NCBI RefSeq assembly: GCF_900114385.1
Contig: NZ_FOSW01000014.1
Span: 62,001-126,000, forward strand
Direction of reading: 5' to 3'
DNA: 64,000 nucleotides
From: Geodermatophilus ruber
GTDB lineage: Bacteria; Actinomycetota; Actinomycetes; Mycobacteriales; Geodermatophilaceae
A model generated the notes under the pieces. The model saw only the letters and a program-made list of their open reading frames with translations. It did not search any database and was not told the origin of the DNA. Below, piece after piece: positions 18,196-29,138 of the stretch (position 1 is the stretch's first letter; the number at the start of each line of letters is the position of its first letter). Both the position numbers and the translations under genes were made by a program.

Positions 18196-19233
18196 TCACC
18201 CCTCGGCGCGCCGCCCGGTGATGTCCGGAGCCATCTGGTTGATGATGCGCTGCAGGTCGTCGACCGAACCGAACTCGACGACGATGCGACCCTTCGCCCG
18301 GCCGATCTGGATCTTCACCTTGGTCTCGAAGGCATCGGACAGCCGCCCGGCGAGGTCTTCCACCCCCGGGGCGGTGATCCGCCGGGTGCGGCGCGTGGCG
18401 GCCGGCTGCTCGGCGACGGCGAGTGCGACGGCCTCCTCGGTGGCCCGCACCGACATGCCCTCGGCGACGATCCGGGTCGCCAGGGCGTCCTGCGCCTCCG
18501 GGTCGGCCAGCCCCAGCAGCGCCCGGGCGTGGCCGGCCGAGATGACCCCGGCGGCCACCCGGGTCTGCACCTTCACCGGCAGCTTGAGCAGCCGGATGGT
18601 GTTGGTGACCTGTGAGCGGCTGCGACCGATCCGGCTGGCCAGCTCCTCGTGGGTGGCGCCGAACTCGGCCAGCAGCTGCTGGTAGGCCGCCGCCTCCTCC
18701 AGCGGGTTCAGCTGGACGCGGTGGATGTTCTCCAGCAGCGCGTCGCGCAGGAGGGCGTCGTCGGTCGTGTCCCGGATGATGGCCGGCACGGCCTCCAGCT
18801 GGGCCGCCCGGGCGGCCCGCAGCCGGCGCTCGCCCATGATCAGCTCGTAGCCGCCCTCGGCCCGCTCGCGGACGACGATGGGCTGCAGCAGCCCGAACTC
18901 GCGGACCGAGTGGGTCAGCTCCTCCAGCGCCTCGTCGTCGAAGACCTGCCGCGGCTGCTTGGGATTGGGGACGACGTCCTCGACCGGGATCTCGCGCAGC
19001 TGCGCGCCGGGGACGCCGACCGCGGCCTCCTCGGCCTGCCGGGCCACGGTGGCAGCCGCCTGCGCCGCGGGCGGCAGGAGGTGGACCGGAGGATCGGTCG
19101 GCGTCTCGGCCACGGCGGCGGCAGCGCCGTCGGCCCGGGTCTCCCCGCCCGGCAGCGTCGGCTGCTCGACGGGGGGCGCGCTGGTGGGGATCAGCGCCGC
19201 GAGCCCCCGGCCGAGACCGCCACGCTTGGTCAT
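18196..19233 (-). CDS. parB: chromosome partitioning protein ParB
   Basis: CTP-dependent DNA clamp that loads at parS and works with ParA to segregate origins. 345 residues: the start [16 protein letters not shown] is the conserved ParA-interacting segment, an acidic/alanine linker follows to about 75, then the ParB/Srx CTPase domain ([40 protein letters not shown]). The HTH ([20 protein letters not shown]) and a C-terminal dimerisation domain complete it. The GTG/ATG overlap with parA makes an operon. Five parS sites are visible in the window. Confidence 0.96.
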   Translation of the reverse strand: MTKRGGLGRGLAALIPTSAPPVEQPTLPGGETRADGAAAAVAETPTDPPVHLLPPAAQAAATVARQAEEAAVGVPGAQLREIPVEDVVPNPKQPRQVFDDEALEELTHSVREFGLLQPIVVRERAEGGYELIMGERRLRAARAAQLEAVPAIIRDTTDDALLRDALLENIHRVQLNPLEEAAAYQQLLAEFGATHEELASRIGRSRSQVTNTIRLLKLPVKVQTRVAAGVISAGHARALLGLADPEAQDALATRIVAEGMSVRATEEAVALAVAEQPAATRRTRRITAPGVEDLAGRLSDAFETKVKIQIGRAKGRIVVEFGSVDDLQRIINQMAPDITGRRAEG

Positions 19234-20294
19234 GCTCTCTCCTCAGGGGACGGGGGGACGGGCACGGTGGCCGCGTCGGTGTCGGGAAAGCCCAGCGCGC
19301 CCGCCGGGGGAGCGGCGATCCCACCGGGCGCGGGGTGACTGGTCAGCGGCGGGAGCGCGACGCCCCGATGCGCGAACTCGCGCGCGGCGTCGACGTAGCT
19401 GGTCGACCCGCGCGACCCCGGGTCGTAGGTCAGCACCGACTGGCCGTACCCCGGCGCCTCGGAGACCCGCACGTTGCGCGGGATCACCGCATCGAGCACC
19501 AGGTCCCCGAAGTGGTTGCGGACCTCCTCGGCGACCTGGTCGGCGAGCTTGGTGCGGCCGTCGTACATGGTGAGCAGGATCGTGCGGACGGCGATGCCCG
19601 GGTTGAGGTGCTGGCGGACCAGGTCGATGTTGTTGAGCAGCTGCCCCAGGCCCTCGAGCGCGTAGTACTCGCACTGGATGGGGATGAGCACCTCGTCCCC
19701 GGCGACCAGGGCGTTGAGGGTGAGCAGGCCCAGGGACGGCGGGCAGTCGATGAGTACGTAGTGCGGTCGCCGCTCCACCGGCAGGGAGTGCAGGTACGCC
19801 TCGATCGAGCGGCGCAGCCGGTACTCGCGGGCGACGACGGAGACCAGCTCGATCTCCGCGCCCGCCAGGTCGATCGTCGCCGGCACGCAGGACAGCAGCG
19901 GGCTGGCGGTGGTCGGGTGGACCACCTCGGACAGTGAGCTGTCGCCGACCAGGGCGTCGTACACCGACGGCGTCCCCACGCTGTGCTCGACGCCGAGCGC
20001 GGTGCTCGCGTTCCCCTGCGGGTCGAGGTCGATGACCAGCGTTCGCAGGCCGTAGAGCGCCAGCGCGACCCCCAGGTTGACCGCCGAGGTGGTCTTGCCG
20101 ACGCCGCCCTTCTGGTTGGCGATGGTGACGACCCGGATGCGCCCCGGTGCGGGGAAGGGCTCCTGGTCGGCCGCGTGCAGCACGCGGGTGGCCCGGAGTG
20201 CCTCCATCGCGATGGGGCTGTCGAATTCCGTTCCGGAGCTGGCCGCCTGGTCGGCGGCGAGACTGCTCCGCAGCCGCTGGCCCGGGTCGGTCAT
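19230..20294 (-). CDS. parA: chromosome partitioning ATPase ParA
   Basis: 354 residues. The deviant Walker A motif KGGVGKTT (about residues 62-69) is followed by [23 protein letters not shown] and [15 protein letters not shown], the standard ParA/Soj set. An N-terminal extension of about 50 residues precedes it. The ATG at 20294 with GGAAGG upstream is preferred to an in-frame start at 20357, which would overlap the two parS sites between this gene and rsmG. Confidence 0.95.
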   Translation of the reverse strand: MTDPGQRLRSSLAADQAASSGTEFDSPIAMEALRATRVLHAADQEPFPAPGRIRVVTIANQKGGVGKTTSAVNLGVALALYGLRTLVIDLDPQGNASTALGVEHSVGTPSVYDALVGDSSLSEVVHPTTASPLLSCVPATIDLAGAEIELVSVVAREYRLRRSIEAYLHSLPVERRPHYVLIDCPPSLGLLTLNALVAGDEVLIPIQCEYYALEGLGQLLNNIDLVRQHLNPGIAVRTILLTMYDGRTKLADQVAEEVRNHFGDLVLDAVIPRNVRVSEAPGYGQSVLTYDPGSRGSTSYVDAAREFAHRGVALPPLTSHPAPGGIAAPPAGALGFPDTDAATVPVPPSPEERA

Positions 20295-20316
20295 CGCGGA
20301 TCCTTCCTGCCGACCC

Positions 20317-20330
20317 GTTTCACGTGGAAC
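20317..20330. promoter_or_regulatory. parS: parS-like site upstream of parA
   Basis: GTTTCACGTGGAAC: one arm is the classical form, the other the GTGGAAC form used elsewhere in the window, giving one mismatch to a perfect palindrome. Confidence 0.75.
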
Positions 20331-20350
20331 GGGATCGGGAAGCTGTACGG

Positions 20351-20364
20351 GTTCCACGTGGAAC
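20351..20364. promoter_or_regulatory. parS: parS site between rsmG and parA
   Basis: Perfect GTTCCACGTGGAAC, 34 nt from the previous site and just before the rsmG stop; a paired loading site next to the parAB operon. Confidence 0.88.
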
Positions 20365-20370
20365 GCGGGT

Positions 20371-21036
20371 TCACCGCGTCCCTCGGGTCATGACCACCAC
20401 GGTAGTGGCAGCGTCACCGAGGCCCACGCCGACAGCCCGGGGGTGGATGTCGCGCATCCCCGCAGCCTCCAGCTCGGGGACCAGGGCCGGGAGCTCCTCC
20501 AGGGCCCGCGCGCCGACCAGCGCGACGAGTTGGGCACCCGGTCGCAGCAGCCCGCGGCACCAGGAGACCAGGCGGGGGAGTGCGGCCACCGCGCGGGCGG
20601 TCACGACGTCCACCGGCCCCACTGCGGCGCGCACGCTCTTCTCCTCGGCCCGGCCGCGCACCACCGTCCAGGGCGCCCCCAACGCGGCGACCGCCTGGTC
20701 GAGGAACTCCACCCGCCGGGCCATCGGCTCGACGAGGGTCAGCCGCACATCCGTGCGGGCCAGGGCCAGCGGGATGCCCGGCAGCCCGGCCCCGCTGCCG
20801 ACGTCGACCACGCGGGCGCCCGCGGGCACCGCCTCGGCGACCGCAGCGCTGTTGAGCACGTGCCGCTCCCACAGCCGCGGCACCTCGCGCGGGCCGATCA
20901 GGCCGCGCGTGACGCCGTCGGTGGCCAGCATGGCGACGTAGCGCTCGGCGTCGCCGAGAGCGTCCCCGAAGACGGTCCGGGCCACGTCGGGCGCGGCCGG
21001 CACCGCCGGCCGCGCCGCCTCGGGGGTGCCGCTCAC
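20371..21036 (-). CDS. rsmG: 16S rRNA m7G527 methyltransferase
   Basis: 221 residues. SAM-binding motif VVDVGSGAGLPGIPLAL, the GidB signature WERHVLNSAAVAEAV upstream of it, and RAVAALPRLVSWC. Methylates G527 of 16S rRNA (E. coli numbering); loss is known to give low-level streptomycin resistance in the family. The GTG start overlaps the end of jag (GTGA). Conserved order jag-rsmG-parA-parB. Confidence 0.93.
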   Translation of the reverse strand: MSGTPEAARPAVPAAPDVARTVFGDALGDAERYVAMLATDGVTRGLIGPREVPRLWERHVLNSAAVAEAVPAGARVVDVGSGAGLPGIPLALARTDVRLTLVEPMARRVEFLDQAVAALGAPWTVVRGRAEEKSVRAAVGPVDVVTARAVAALPRLVSWCRGLLRPGAQLVALVGARALEELPALVPELEAAGMRDIHPRAVGVGLGDAATTVVVMTRGTR

Positions 21037-21683
21037 CTGTCGGGCAGGACCACGACGCGCCGGTTCGGCTCCTCGCCCTCCGACTCGCTACGCACCCCGG
21101 AGACCGCGGCGATGACGTCGTGGACGACCTTGCGCTCGAACGGGTTCATCGGCTTGAGCCGCTCGGGCTGGCCGCTCTGCGCGACCCGGCGGGCGGTCTC
21201 ACCGGCCAGCGCAGTGAGGTCGGCCCGGCGCTTGGCCCGGAAGCCGCTGATGTCGAGCATCAGCCGGCTGCGCACACCGGTGGACTGGGCGACGGCGAGC
21301 CGGGTGAGCTCCTGCAGCGCCTCGAGCACCGCACCGTCCGGTCCCACCAGGTCCTTGAGCTCGCTGCCGACGATCGCCACGGACGCACGGTCGCCCTCGA
21401 CGTCGAGGTCGATGTCGCCGTCCACGTCCAGGATGTCGAGCAGGCGCTCCAGGTAGTCGCCGGCGACGTCCCCCTCGCGAACCAGCAGGTCGTCGTTCCC
21501 CCCCGCCTCATCCGCCGCGTCGGTGTCAGCGGGCTCGACGAGGGCGTCGGCGTCGGAGGCGTCCGGGTCGGGGAGCTCCGGCTGCCCGCCGGGCGTGGTC
21601 TCGTCGGTGGGGGGGCTGAGGACGGCGCCGGAGGTCGCCTCGGCGGTCGCGGTCGTGTCTGTGGGGTGCTGCGGTGCGCTCAT
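21033..21683 (-). CDS. jag: Jag/KhpB-type KH-R3H RNA-binding protein
   Basis: 216 residues. The acidic disordered N-terminus (about 1-75) replaces the Jag-N domain seen in Firmicutes. A KH-like domain (about 78-145, VGSELKDLVGPDGAVLEALQ) and an R3H domain (about 150-212, ERLKPMNPFERKVVHDVIAA) follow. It binds RNA; it is co-encoded with YidC throughout bacteria. ATG 21683 has GGGAGGA 7 nt upstream. Confidence 0.92.
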   Translation of the reverse strand: MSAPQHPTDTTATAEATSGAVLSPPTDETTPGGQPELPDPDASDADALVEPADTDAADEAGGNDDLLVREGDVAGDYLERLLDILDVDGDIDLDVEGDRASVAIVGSELKDLVGPDGAVLEALQELTRLAVAQSTGVRSRLMLDISGFRAKRRADLTALAGETARRVAQSGQPERLKPMNPFERKVVHDVIAAVSGVRSESEGEEPNRRVVVLPDR

Positions 21684-21780
21684 GGAGATTCCTCCCAATC
21701 GGAGCGGGCGGCCGGGCTTCCCCGGTGGTCGGTGGCCGGCGGGCGCCGGCGGGCGTCCGGAAGGGACGCGGGCGCGCCGG

Positions 21781-22896
21781 TCAGTGGCGCTTGCGCCTGC
21801 CCCGGTTGGCCGGGCCGGCCGAGCCACGGCCGGCGCCGCTGCGCGTCCGGCCGGGTGCCCCCTTGCCGCTCGGCGGGCGGCCGTTGCTGCCGGCTGCACC
21901 GGCGGGCGTCTCCGGCGTCGTCCCGGGGCCGTCGGCCCCGGTCGGCTCGCTTGCCCCGGTCGCGTCAGCTCCTGTCCCGGTGGGGGCGGCGGACGCCGCC
22001 GGTCGGCCGGGCTTGGGGCGCACCGGCTTGGCGCCCGGCTTGGGAGCCAGCGTCTTCGGGTCGATCGGCGGCTTCTCGGCAGCGGCCTTCGCCTTGGCGG
22101 CGGCCGAGCCGGGCGGGGGCATCTTGCGCAGGATGAAGAACTGCTGGCCCAGCGTCCACAGGTTGTTGGTGAACCAGTAGAGGAGGACGCCGATGGGGAA
22201 GAAGAAGCCGGTGACGAAGAGGCTCAGCGGCATGCCGTAGAGCATCAGCTTCTGCACCATCGCGGCCTGGCCCTCGACCGGCCCGGACCGCTTCATGATC
22301 TGCTTCTGCGTGATGAACGTGGTGACGCACATGACCACGATCAGGACGAACGCGACCACCCGGATGTTGGCGTAGGTCGCGATCTCGAGGATCGCATCCT
22401 CCTTCGGCCCGTTCATGCTGAACGAGGAGGAGATCGGCGCCCCGAACAAGGGCGCCTGGGCCGCTTCCTGGGTGAGTTCGGTGGTCCAGCTGTAGAGGCC
22501 CTGCGCGTCCGGGGAGAGCCGGCGCAGCACGTGGAAGAGCGCGAGGAAGACCGGGATCTGCGGCAGGATCGGCAGGCAGCCGGCCAGCGGGTTGACGCCC
22601 CGCTCCTTCTGCAGCGCCATCATCGCCTGGCTGAAGCCCTGCCGGTCGCTGCCGTACTGCGTGCGCAGCTTCTGGATCTCCGGCTGGATCTCCTGCATCG
22701 CCCGCTGCGACTTGATCTGCTTGACGAACAGCGGGAAGAGGATCAGCCGGATCGTGACGACCAGGAACACGATCGACAGCGCCCAGGCCAGCCCCGAGAG
22801 CCCGGAGCCGGTCGCGGGATCACCGAAGACGACGTTCCACAGCGAGTGCCATCGGGCCATGACCCAGGCGATGGCGGTGTACAGCCAGTCAAGCAA
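21781..22896 (-). CDS. yidC: membrane protein insertase YidC
   Basis: Inserts membrane proteins alone or with SecYEG. 371 residues; five hydrophobic segments with the conserved [20 protein letters not shown] cytoplasmic loop and [19 protein letters not shown], and a long basic/proline-rich C-terminal tail. A TTG at 22896 is chosen because AGGAGG stands 6 nt upstream and it gives [13 protein letters not shown]. It overlaps the end of yidD by 8 nt. Confidence 0.93.
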   Translation of the reverse strand: MLDWLYTAIAWVMARWHSLWNVVFGDPATGSGLSGLAWALSIVFLVVTIRLILFPLFVKQIKSQRAMQEIQPEIQKLRTQYGSDRQGFSQAMMALQKERGVNPLAGCLPILPQIPVFLALFHVLRRLSPDAQGLYSWTTELTQEAAQAPLFGAPISSSFSMNGPKEDAILEIATYANIRVVAFVLIVVMCVTTFITQKQIMKRSGPVEGQAAMVQKLMLYGMPLSLFVTGFFFPIGVLLYWFTNNLWTLGQQFFILRKMPPPGSAAAKAKAAAEKPPIDPKTLAPKPGAKPVRPKPGRPAASAAPTGTGADATGASEPTGADGPGTTPETPAGAAGSNGRPPSGKGAPGRTRSGAGRGSAGPANRGRRKRH

Positions 22897-23233
22897 CGCC
22901 AGCCTCCTGCTGAGCGGCCCGGCGGGATGCCGGAGGGTGAGCGCGATCGGTTCCGGGTGCTGCGGAGCGAGCCGGCGGCACGAGGTCGACCCCGCCAGGG
23001 TGCCACGGCGCGCACTTGCCGAGGCGCCGCAGCGCCAGCCAGCCACCGCGGGCGGCGCCGTGGATCTCCAGTGCCTCGACCGCGTACGCGCTGCAGCTCG
23101 GGTAGAAGCGGCAGCGCGGCGGGAGCGCCGGGCTGATCGCCCGCCGGTAGAAGCCCACGGCGCCCAGCAGCAGCCGGCCGGCCGGACCCGGGGTCCGGGA
23201 GCGACGGTCGGGGGTCGCCGGGTCTGCGCTCAC
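22889..23233 (-). CDS. yidD: membrane protein insertion efficiency factor YidD
   Basis: 114 residues; the signature is complete: [51 protein letters not shown]. An amphipathic membrane-associated helper of YidC. It overlaps rnpA by 4 nt and yidC by 8 nt, so the rnpA-yidD-yidC translation is coupled. Confidence 0.93.
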   Translation of the reverse strand: MSADPATPDRRSRTPGPAGRLLLGAVGFYRRAISPALPPRCRFYPSCSAYAVEALEIHGAARGGWLALRRLGKCAPWHPGGVDLVPPARSAAPGTDRAHPPASRRAAQQEAGVA

Positions 23234-23613
23234 GAGGCGCGGACCCGGGGCTCGAGGAGCCGGTCCAGCCCCGCGGCCAGATCGCGGCGCAGGTCCTGGG
23301 AGGTGGCGGTGGCCGCGTCCGGGCGCGCCCGGACCACCAGGTCGGCCGTCGGCGGGAGCCGGTCCAGCTCGTCGCGGACCACGGCACGCAACCGACGGGT
23401 CACCTGGTGCCGGACCACGGAGTTGCCCACGGCCTTGCCCACCACGAAGCCGGCCCGTGGACCGCCGGCCGTCCCGGCGTCGCCGGAGGTCGGGGTCACG
23501 GGCCGTTCGGGGAGGTAGTGGAGCACCATGGTCGGCCGTCCGGCACGCCTACCGGACCGGACGACCGCGGTGAACTCCGGACGCCGGCGCAGGCGTGCCT
23601 GCGCGGGCAACAC
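23230..23613 (-). CDS. rnpA: ribonuclease P protein component
   Basis: 127 residues. [18 protein letters not shown] at the N-terminus and [29 protein letters not shown], the RNR motif region of the protein that assists RNase P RNA in 5' tRNA processing. The GTG at 23613 comes one nucleotide after the rpmH stop. Confidence 0.95.
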   Translation of the reverse strand: MLPAQARLRRRPEFTAVVRSGRRAGRPTMVLHYLPERPVTPTSGDAGTAGGPRAGFVVGKAVGNSVVRHQVTRRLRAVVRDELDRLPPTADLVVRARPDAATATSQDLRRDLAAGLDRLLEPRVRAS

Positions 23614-23614
23614 C

Positions 23615-23752
23615 TCAGGCGGAGAGCTTCTCGCGACCCTTGCGCCGACGGCCGGCGAGGATCGCCCGGCCGGCGCGGGTGCGCATCCGCAGCCGGAAGC
23701 CGTGGGTCTTGGACCGGCGACGGTTGTTCGGCTGGAACGTGCGCTTGCTCAC
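23615..23752 (-). CDS. rpmH: 50S ribosomal protein L34
   Basis: 45 residues, start GTG at 23752: [18 protein letters not shown] followed by [20 protein letters not shown], the complete L34 sequence. It heads the rpmH-rnpA-yidD-yidC-jag-rsmG-parA-parB leftward cluster opposite dnaA. Confidence 0.97.
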   Translation of the reverse strand: MSKRTFQPNNRRRSKTHGFRLRMRTRAGRAILAGRRRKGREKLSA

Positions 23753-24351
23753 GAGGTACTCCCACTACACGACGTCGACGGGGCGTGCCCACCGGTGGGC
23801 GGACACGCGCGAAGGGACCATGGAAACACGACGCCCCGATCGGCCGCCGTCGTCCCGGTCCACAGACTCCCACCAGCATAGCCGAGGAAGCCGGCGCACC
23901 GGGCGGCCGGTCGGACACCGACTGCCCAGGCTCCACCACGCCCGACGCCGGAGCGGAGCGACGCGCCGGTACGGTCCGATGATGTTCCTGGCGGCACCCG
24001 GCCGGCGCCTGGCCGCGTCGTTGCCGGGCTGTGGATGAGGCTGTTAGCGTCGCCGTCGCTCCGCTCCGGACAACCGAGTCCGGCGCAGAGGTCGCCCCCC
24101 ACGGTCGACCGACCGCCGCACCACCCGCACGGCCGCCCGGACACGCCTCTGACCAGCGTAGACATCTGCCTCAGGGGCACCCGGGCCCATCGCGACCGGT
24201 GGTGCCGCAGGTCGTGCACAGCCTGTGGACATCGATGTGGACGCAGCGTGTCCGGCTGTCCACAGCGGGGGATCGGCCAGGGGATGACGGACCGCGGGAG
24301 CGGACCGGCCACGACAGTGGTCGGGAACACACGGTGCGGGAGGACACGGCC
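23753..24351. promoter_or_regulatory. rpmH-dnaA spacer with promoters and DnaA boxes
   Basis: About 600 bp without a supported gene. A good plus-strand promoter is TTGCCG (24021-24026), an 18-nt spacer and TAGCGT (24045-24050), giving a dnaA leader near 300 nt. DnaA boxes one mismatch from TTGTCCACA: ATGTCCACA (minus, 24224-24232) and CTGTCCACA (24256-24264), with weaker GCGTCCACA and TCGTGCACA nearby. A TATGCT on the minus strand (23880-23875) may be an rpmH -10. The box cluster directly before dnaA suggests autoregulation. Confidence 0.65.
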
Positions 24352-26130
24352 ATGGCCGATGCCACGGTGGACCTGGCGACGGTCTGGGACCAGATCCGCG
24401 AGCGACTGGCGACCAGCCTGTCTCCGCAGCAGAACGCGATGCTCAACCTGACCCGCCCCGTCGGGGTGTTCGAGGACACCGCCGTGCTCGCCGCGCCCAA
24501 CGAGTTCACCCAGACGGTGCTCGAGTCGCGGATGCGGCGGGTGCTGGCCGAGGCGCTGTCGGAGTACCTGGGCCGCGACATCCGGGTGGCCGTCCAGGTG
24601 GACGACAGCCCGGCCGAGGCCGCCCCCGCGCCGGAGACCGAGGTCCCCACCCGGCGGGCGTGGTCCGCGGTCGAGGCGCAGCGGGCCGAGGAGGACCGGG
24701 AGACGCAGGACCGGACCGACGACGGCCGCAGCGCCTTCGGCGTCCGGACCGACGTCACCTCGCCGCTCACCTGGGAGCGAGACGCGGCCGAGGCCGCCGA
24801 CCGCGCCGAGGAGCCGGCCCGGGACCGCGCCGGCGCGGAGTGGGACCCCACCGACTGGAGCCCCCCGGCCCGCCGGACCGGCAGCCGCGGCACCCGCGGT
24901 GCCGATCGGGACTGGGGCGGCACCGACCTGGACGAGAACGGCGCCGCCGTCCTTCCCTTCGACCTCGAGCCCGGCCCCGAGTCGGATGGGCAGGGCGGCG
25001 CTCCGCGCGGTCGGCGGGGTGAGGGCCGCCCCGGAGGCGGCCGCGGCGGGGACGCCGTCCCGCTGTTCGGGGACCGCCGGGCGCCGGCGGGCCAGGACCC
25101 GGGGCTGAACCCCAAGTACGTCTTCGACAGTTTCGTCATCGGCAACAGCAACCGGTTCGCCCACGCCGCGGCGGTCGCGGTGGCCGAGGCGCCGGCCCGG
25201 GCCTACAACCCGCTGTTCATCTACGGCGACTCCGGGCTGGGCAAGACCCACCTGCTGCACGCCATCGGGCACTACGCGGCGCGGATGTTCCCCAACGTCC
25301 GGGTGCGGTACGTCAGCACCGAGGAGTTCACCAACGAGTTCATCAACCTGGTGCACTCGGGCCGGGCCGAGGACTTCCGCCGCCGCTACCGGGACATCGA
25401 CTTCCTGCTCATCGACGACATCCAGTTCCTGGAGCGCGCCGAGCGGACGCAGGAGGAGTTCTTCCACACGTTCAACACGCTGCACAACGCCAGCAAGCAG
25501 ATCGTCATCACCTCCGACCGGGCGCCGAAGAAGCTGACGACGCTGGAGGACCGGCTGCGCACCCGCTTCGAGTGGGGGCTGATCACCGACGTCCAGGCCC
25601 CCGACCTGGAGACCCGCATCGCGATCCTGCGGAAGAAGGCCTACGGCGAGCGGCTGCAGGTGCCCGACGCGGTGCTGGAGTTCATCGCCAGCAAGGTGCA
25701 GACCAACATCCGCGAGCTCGAGGGCGCGCTGATCCGGGTCACCGCCTTCGCCAGCCTCAACAAGCAGCAGGTCGACCTGCCGCTGGCCGAGCTGGTGCTC
25801 AAGGACCTGATCAGCGACGAGCAGGGCCCGCAGATCACCGCGGCGATCATCATGGCCGCCACCGCCGAGTACTTCTCCGTGACGATGGAGGAGCTGCAGG
25901 GCGCCAACCGCAGCCGCACCCTGGTCAACGCCCGGCAGATCGCGATGTACCTGTGCCGTGAGCTGACCGAGCTGTCCCTACCCCGGATCGGTGCCTCCTT
26001 CGGCGGCAAGGACCACACCACGGTCATGCACGCCGTCAAGAAGATCACCAACCTGATGAGCGAGCGCCGGGCCACCTACACCCAGGTGACCGAGCTCACC
26101 GCCCGCATCAAGAGCCGCGCCCGGCAGTAG
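24352..26130 (+). CDS. dnaA: chromosomal replication initiator DnaA
   Basis: 592 residues. Domain I is about 1-85; domain II is a long, low-complexity Asp/Arg/Gly linker of about 165 residues. The AAA+ domain has Walker [10 protein letters not shown] with K298 and Walker B LLIDDIQF with D355-D356; the domain IV DNA-binding signature [16 protein letters not shown] is near the end. ATG 24352 has GGGAGGA 7 nt upstream; in-frame codons further upstream are unconvincing low-complexity sequence. It binds the boxes in both flanking spacers. Confidence 0.98.
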   Translation: MADATVDLATVWDQIRERLATSLSPQQNAMLNLTRPVGVFEDTAVLAAPNEFTQTVLESRMRRVLAEALSEYLGRDIRVAVQVDDSPAEAAPAPETEVPTRRAWSAVEAQRAEEDRETQDRTDDGRSAFGVRTDVTSPLTWERDAAEAADRAEEPARDRAGAEWDPTDWSPPARRTGSRGTRGADRDWGGTDLDENGAAVLPFDLEPGPESDGQGGAPRGRRGEGRPGGGRGGDAVPLFGDRRAPAGQDPGLNPKYVFDSFVIGNSNRFAHAAAVAVAEAPARAYNPLFIYGDSGLGKTHLLHAIGHYAARMFPNVRVRYVSTEEFTNEFINLVHSGRAEDFRRRYRDIDFLLIDDIQFLERAERTQEEFFHTFNTLHNASKQIVITSDRAPKKLTTLEDRLRTRFEWGLITDVQAPDLETRIAILRKKAYGERLQVPDAVLEFIASKVQTNIRELEGALIRVTAFASLNKQQVDLPLAELVLKDLISDEQGPQITAAIIMAATAEYFSVTMEELQGANRSRTLVNARQIAMYLCRELTELSLPRIGASFGGKDHTTVMHAVKKITNLMSERRATYTQVTELTARIKSRARQ

Positions 26131-26874
26131 AAGGGCGCGTCCGGTCCGCGGCCGCCCACACCCCGGTCCCCAGCTGTGGGCGGCCGGCTGCACCGTCGGC
26201 TGTCCACACCCGCTGGGGACCGGCCGGCCGGGGTGGTCGCCGCCCGCGGCGCGGCCGAGCGGTCACCTGCGGCGATGGCCGCGGTCGACTCGTCGAGAAG
26301 TTGTCCCCAGGAATGTGCACAGCCTGGGGAGATCTCTGCGCGGGTGTGCACGTCGGGTCACGAACTGCGGGCTGCCGGACCCCTCGCCGACAACCGTGTC
26401 ATTTCGGCGAAGAGGCCTCTGACCTGCATATATGCGAATTGTCCCAGGTGACGGGGCCGTCGGCCGACGGGCGGTCCTCCCGGCCCTGGGTACGGCCTGG
26501 GGACGGAGACGGGAGAACCAGGGGACAGGACGTGGACGGAGAACGGCCGGTGTGCACAACGGTCGAGATGTCCACGTGTCGACAACAGGAAGCGCTCGTC
26601 CACCCACAGCCTGCCAACATGTCGACTTCGGTGCTGACCTGCGCGAAAGGCCTCGATCCCCAGGATCCACACCAGTGATGACGAGGATGAAGGAGTTCTC
26701 TCGAGGATTTCTCGAACCACAATCAGGGTGGGGAAGCGGCGGTCCGGGAGCCCGATCGGGGCAGCGGTTACCCGTAGGAGCACTCCGCACGGCACGATGG
26801 GTTCCCGTCGACGGGAACCCATCGACGGGAACCGCAGTGCGGACAGGCACGACAGAGCAGGGGTGGATCAGGTC
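26131..26874. other. oriC: replication origin oriC (dnaA-dnaN spacer)
   Basis: 744 bp without a gene. DnaA boxes within one mismatch of TTGTCCACA or TTGTGCACA: CTGTCCACA (26200-26208), TTGTCCCCA (26301-26309), TTGTGCACA (minus, 26551-26559) and TTGTCGACA (minus, 26577-26585); weaker ones at 26313, 26439, 26568 and 26663. The AT-rich palindrome GCATATATGC (26426-26435) followed by GAATT is the best DNA-unwinding candidate. The placement between dnaA and dnaN is the usual actinobacterial oriC. A perfect 30-bp palindrome lies near its right end. Confidence 0.88.
26795..26833. promoter_or_regulatory. perfect 30-bp palindrome plus third half-site before dnaN
   Basis: Arms CGATGGGTTCCCGTC (26795-26809) and its exact complement (26810-26824), with no spacer, followed by another copy of GACGGGAACC (26824-26833). 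It ends about 40 nt before the dnaN start. Zero-loop symmetry and an extra half-site look like a protein operator; an RNA hairpin in the dnaN leader is the alternative. Confidence 0.6.
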
Positions 26875-28035
26875 ATGAAGTTCCGGGTGGCACGTGAGGT
26901 GCTCGCCGACGCCGTCGCCTGGACGGCGCGCAGCCTGCCGCCCCGGCCGTCGGTGCCGGTCCTGGCCGGGATCCTGCTGGAGGTCGACGGCAGTCAGCTG
27001 TCGGTCTCCGGCTTCGACTACGAGGTGTCCGCGCGCGCGGAGGTCGACGTGCAGGCGACCGAGAGCGGTCGTGCCCTGGTACCGGGCCGGCTGCTCGCCG
27101 AGATCACCCGGGCGCTCCCGCCGCACCCCGTGGACATCACCGCCGAGGGGCCGCGGCTGGCGATCTCCTGCGGCAACGCCCGCTTCAGCCTGCCCACCCT
27201 GCCGGTGGAGGACTACCCGTCCCTGCCGTCGATGCCCTCCTCCGCGGGGACGGTGGACAGCGACGTCTTCGCCGAGGCGGTCGGCCAGGTCGCCGTCGCC
27301 GCCGGCCGGGACGACACCCTGCCGATGCTCACCGGCGTCCGCCTGGAGATCGAGAACGACCTGGTGACCCTCGCGGCCACCGACCGCTACCGGCTCGCGG
27401 TGCGCGAGTTCGCCTGGCGACCGGACACCCCCGGCCTCTCGGCCGCCGTGCTCGTGCCCGCCCGCACGCTGGCCGACGCGGCCCGGACGCTGACCAGCGG
27501 CCCGGAGATCACGCTCTCGCTGTCCTCCGGCGGCTCCGGCGAGGGCATCCTCGGCCTCTCCGGCAAGGACCGGCAGACGACGACCCGCCTGCTCGACGCG
27601 GAGTTCGTCAAGTACCGCGCGATCATGCCCACCGAGTCGCACGCCAACGCCGTCCTGCCGGTGGGGCTGTTCACCGACGCGGCCAAGCGCGTGGCCCTGG
27701 TCGCCGAGCGCGGCACGCCGCTGCGCTGCGAGTTCACCCCCGGGCAGGTCACCCTGCGCGCCGGCGGCACCGACGACGAGGGGCAGGCCGAGGAGCGCTG
27801 CGACGTCGAGTTCGAGGGCGAGTCGCTGACCATCGGGTTCAACCCGACATTCCTGCTCGACGGGCTGGCCGCGGTGCACACCAGCCGGGCGCGGATGGAC
27901 TTCACCAGCCCGCTCAAGCCCGCCGTCCTCTCGGGCGTCGAGGAGCCCGCGACCGACGACGAGGCCGAGGCCCGCCCGGCCGAGCGGCCCGGCAGCTACC
28001 GCTACCTGATCATGCCGGTGCGGCTGCCCGGCTGA
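26875..28035 (+). CDS. dnaN: DNA polymerase III sliding clamp (beta)
   Basis: 386 residues forming three clamp domains: MKFRVAREVLADAVAWTARS at the start, LLAEITRALP and TLPVEDYPSLP in domains I-II, TDRYRLAVREFAW and the C-terminal MPVRLPG. The ring tethers polymerase III to DNA. The ATG AAG start is chosen by homology; the in-frame extension upstream crosses the palindrome and is not coding. Confidence 0.97.
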   Translation: MKFRVAREVLADAVAWTARSLPPRPSVPVLAGILLEVDGSQLSVSGFDYEVSARAEVDVQATESGRALVPGRLLAEITRALPPHPVDITAEGPRLAISCGNARFSLPTLPVEDYPSLPSMPSSAGTVDSDVFAEAVGQVAVAAGRDDTLPMLTGVRLEIENDLVTLAATDRYRLAVREFAWRPDTPGLSAAVLVPARTLADAARTLTSGPEITLSLSSGGSGEGILGLSGKDRQTTTRLLDAEFVKYRAIMPTESHANAVLPVGLFTDAAKRVALVAERGTPLRCEFTPGQVTLRAGGTDDEGQAEERCDVEFEGESLTIGFNPTFLLDGLAAVHTSRARMDFTSPLKPAVLSGVEEPATDDEAEARPAERPGSYRYLIMPVRLPG

Positions 28036-28051
28036 TCCGCGGGCGGAGGTG

Positions 28052-28071
28052 GCCGGGCGGCACCGCCCGGC
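28052..28071 (+). terminator. hairpin after dnaN
   Basis: GCCGGGCGG (28052-28060), CA, CCGCCCGGC (28063-28071), 16 nt after the stop of dnaN. Confidence 0.5.
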
Positions 28072-28137
28072 GGGAGCGCGCACGATGGACGGTGCAGTCG
28101 GCGGGAGCCGGGCACCTGCGAGGAGAGGACGGTCGTC

Positions 28138-29070
<933 letters not shown>

Positions 29071-29096
29071 GCACTGCCCGAGTGCGGTCCCAGGGC

Positions 29097-29118
29097 GGCA
29101 GAAATGGCCATTTCTGCC
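29097..29118. promoter_or_regulatory. perfect 22-bp palindrome between gnd and recF
   Basis: Left arm GGCAGAAATGG followed immediately by its exact complement. It is AT-richer than its surroundings, lies 26 nt after gnd and 20 nt before recF, and could be an operator, an mRNA hairpin or a terminator. Confidence 0.55.
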
Positions 29119-29138
29119 CCTCGGAGGTCTGAGCCCGC

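Noticed and set aside
20295..20357. Longer ParA start at 20357
   Set aside because: Would place both parS sites in coding sequence; the ATG at 20294 has a ribosome site and the expected N-terminus.
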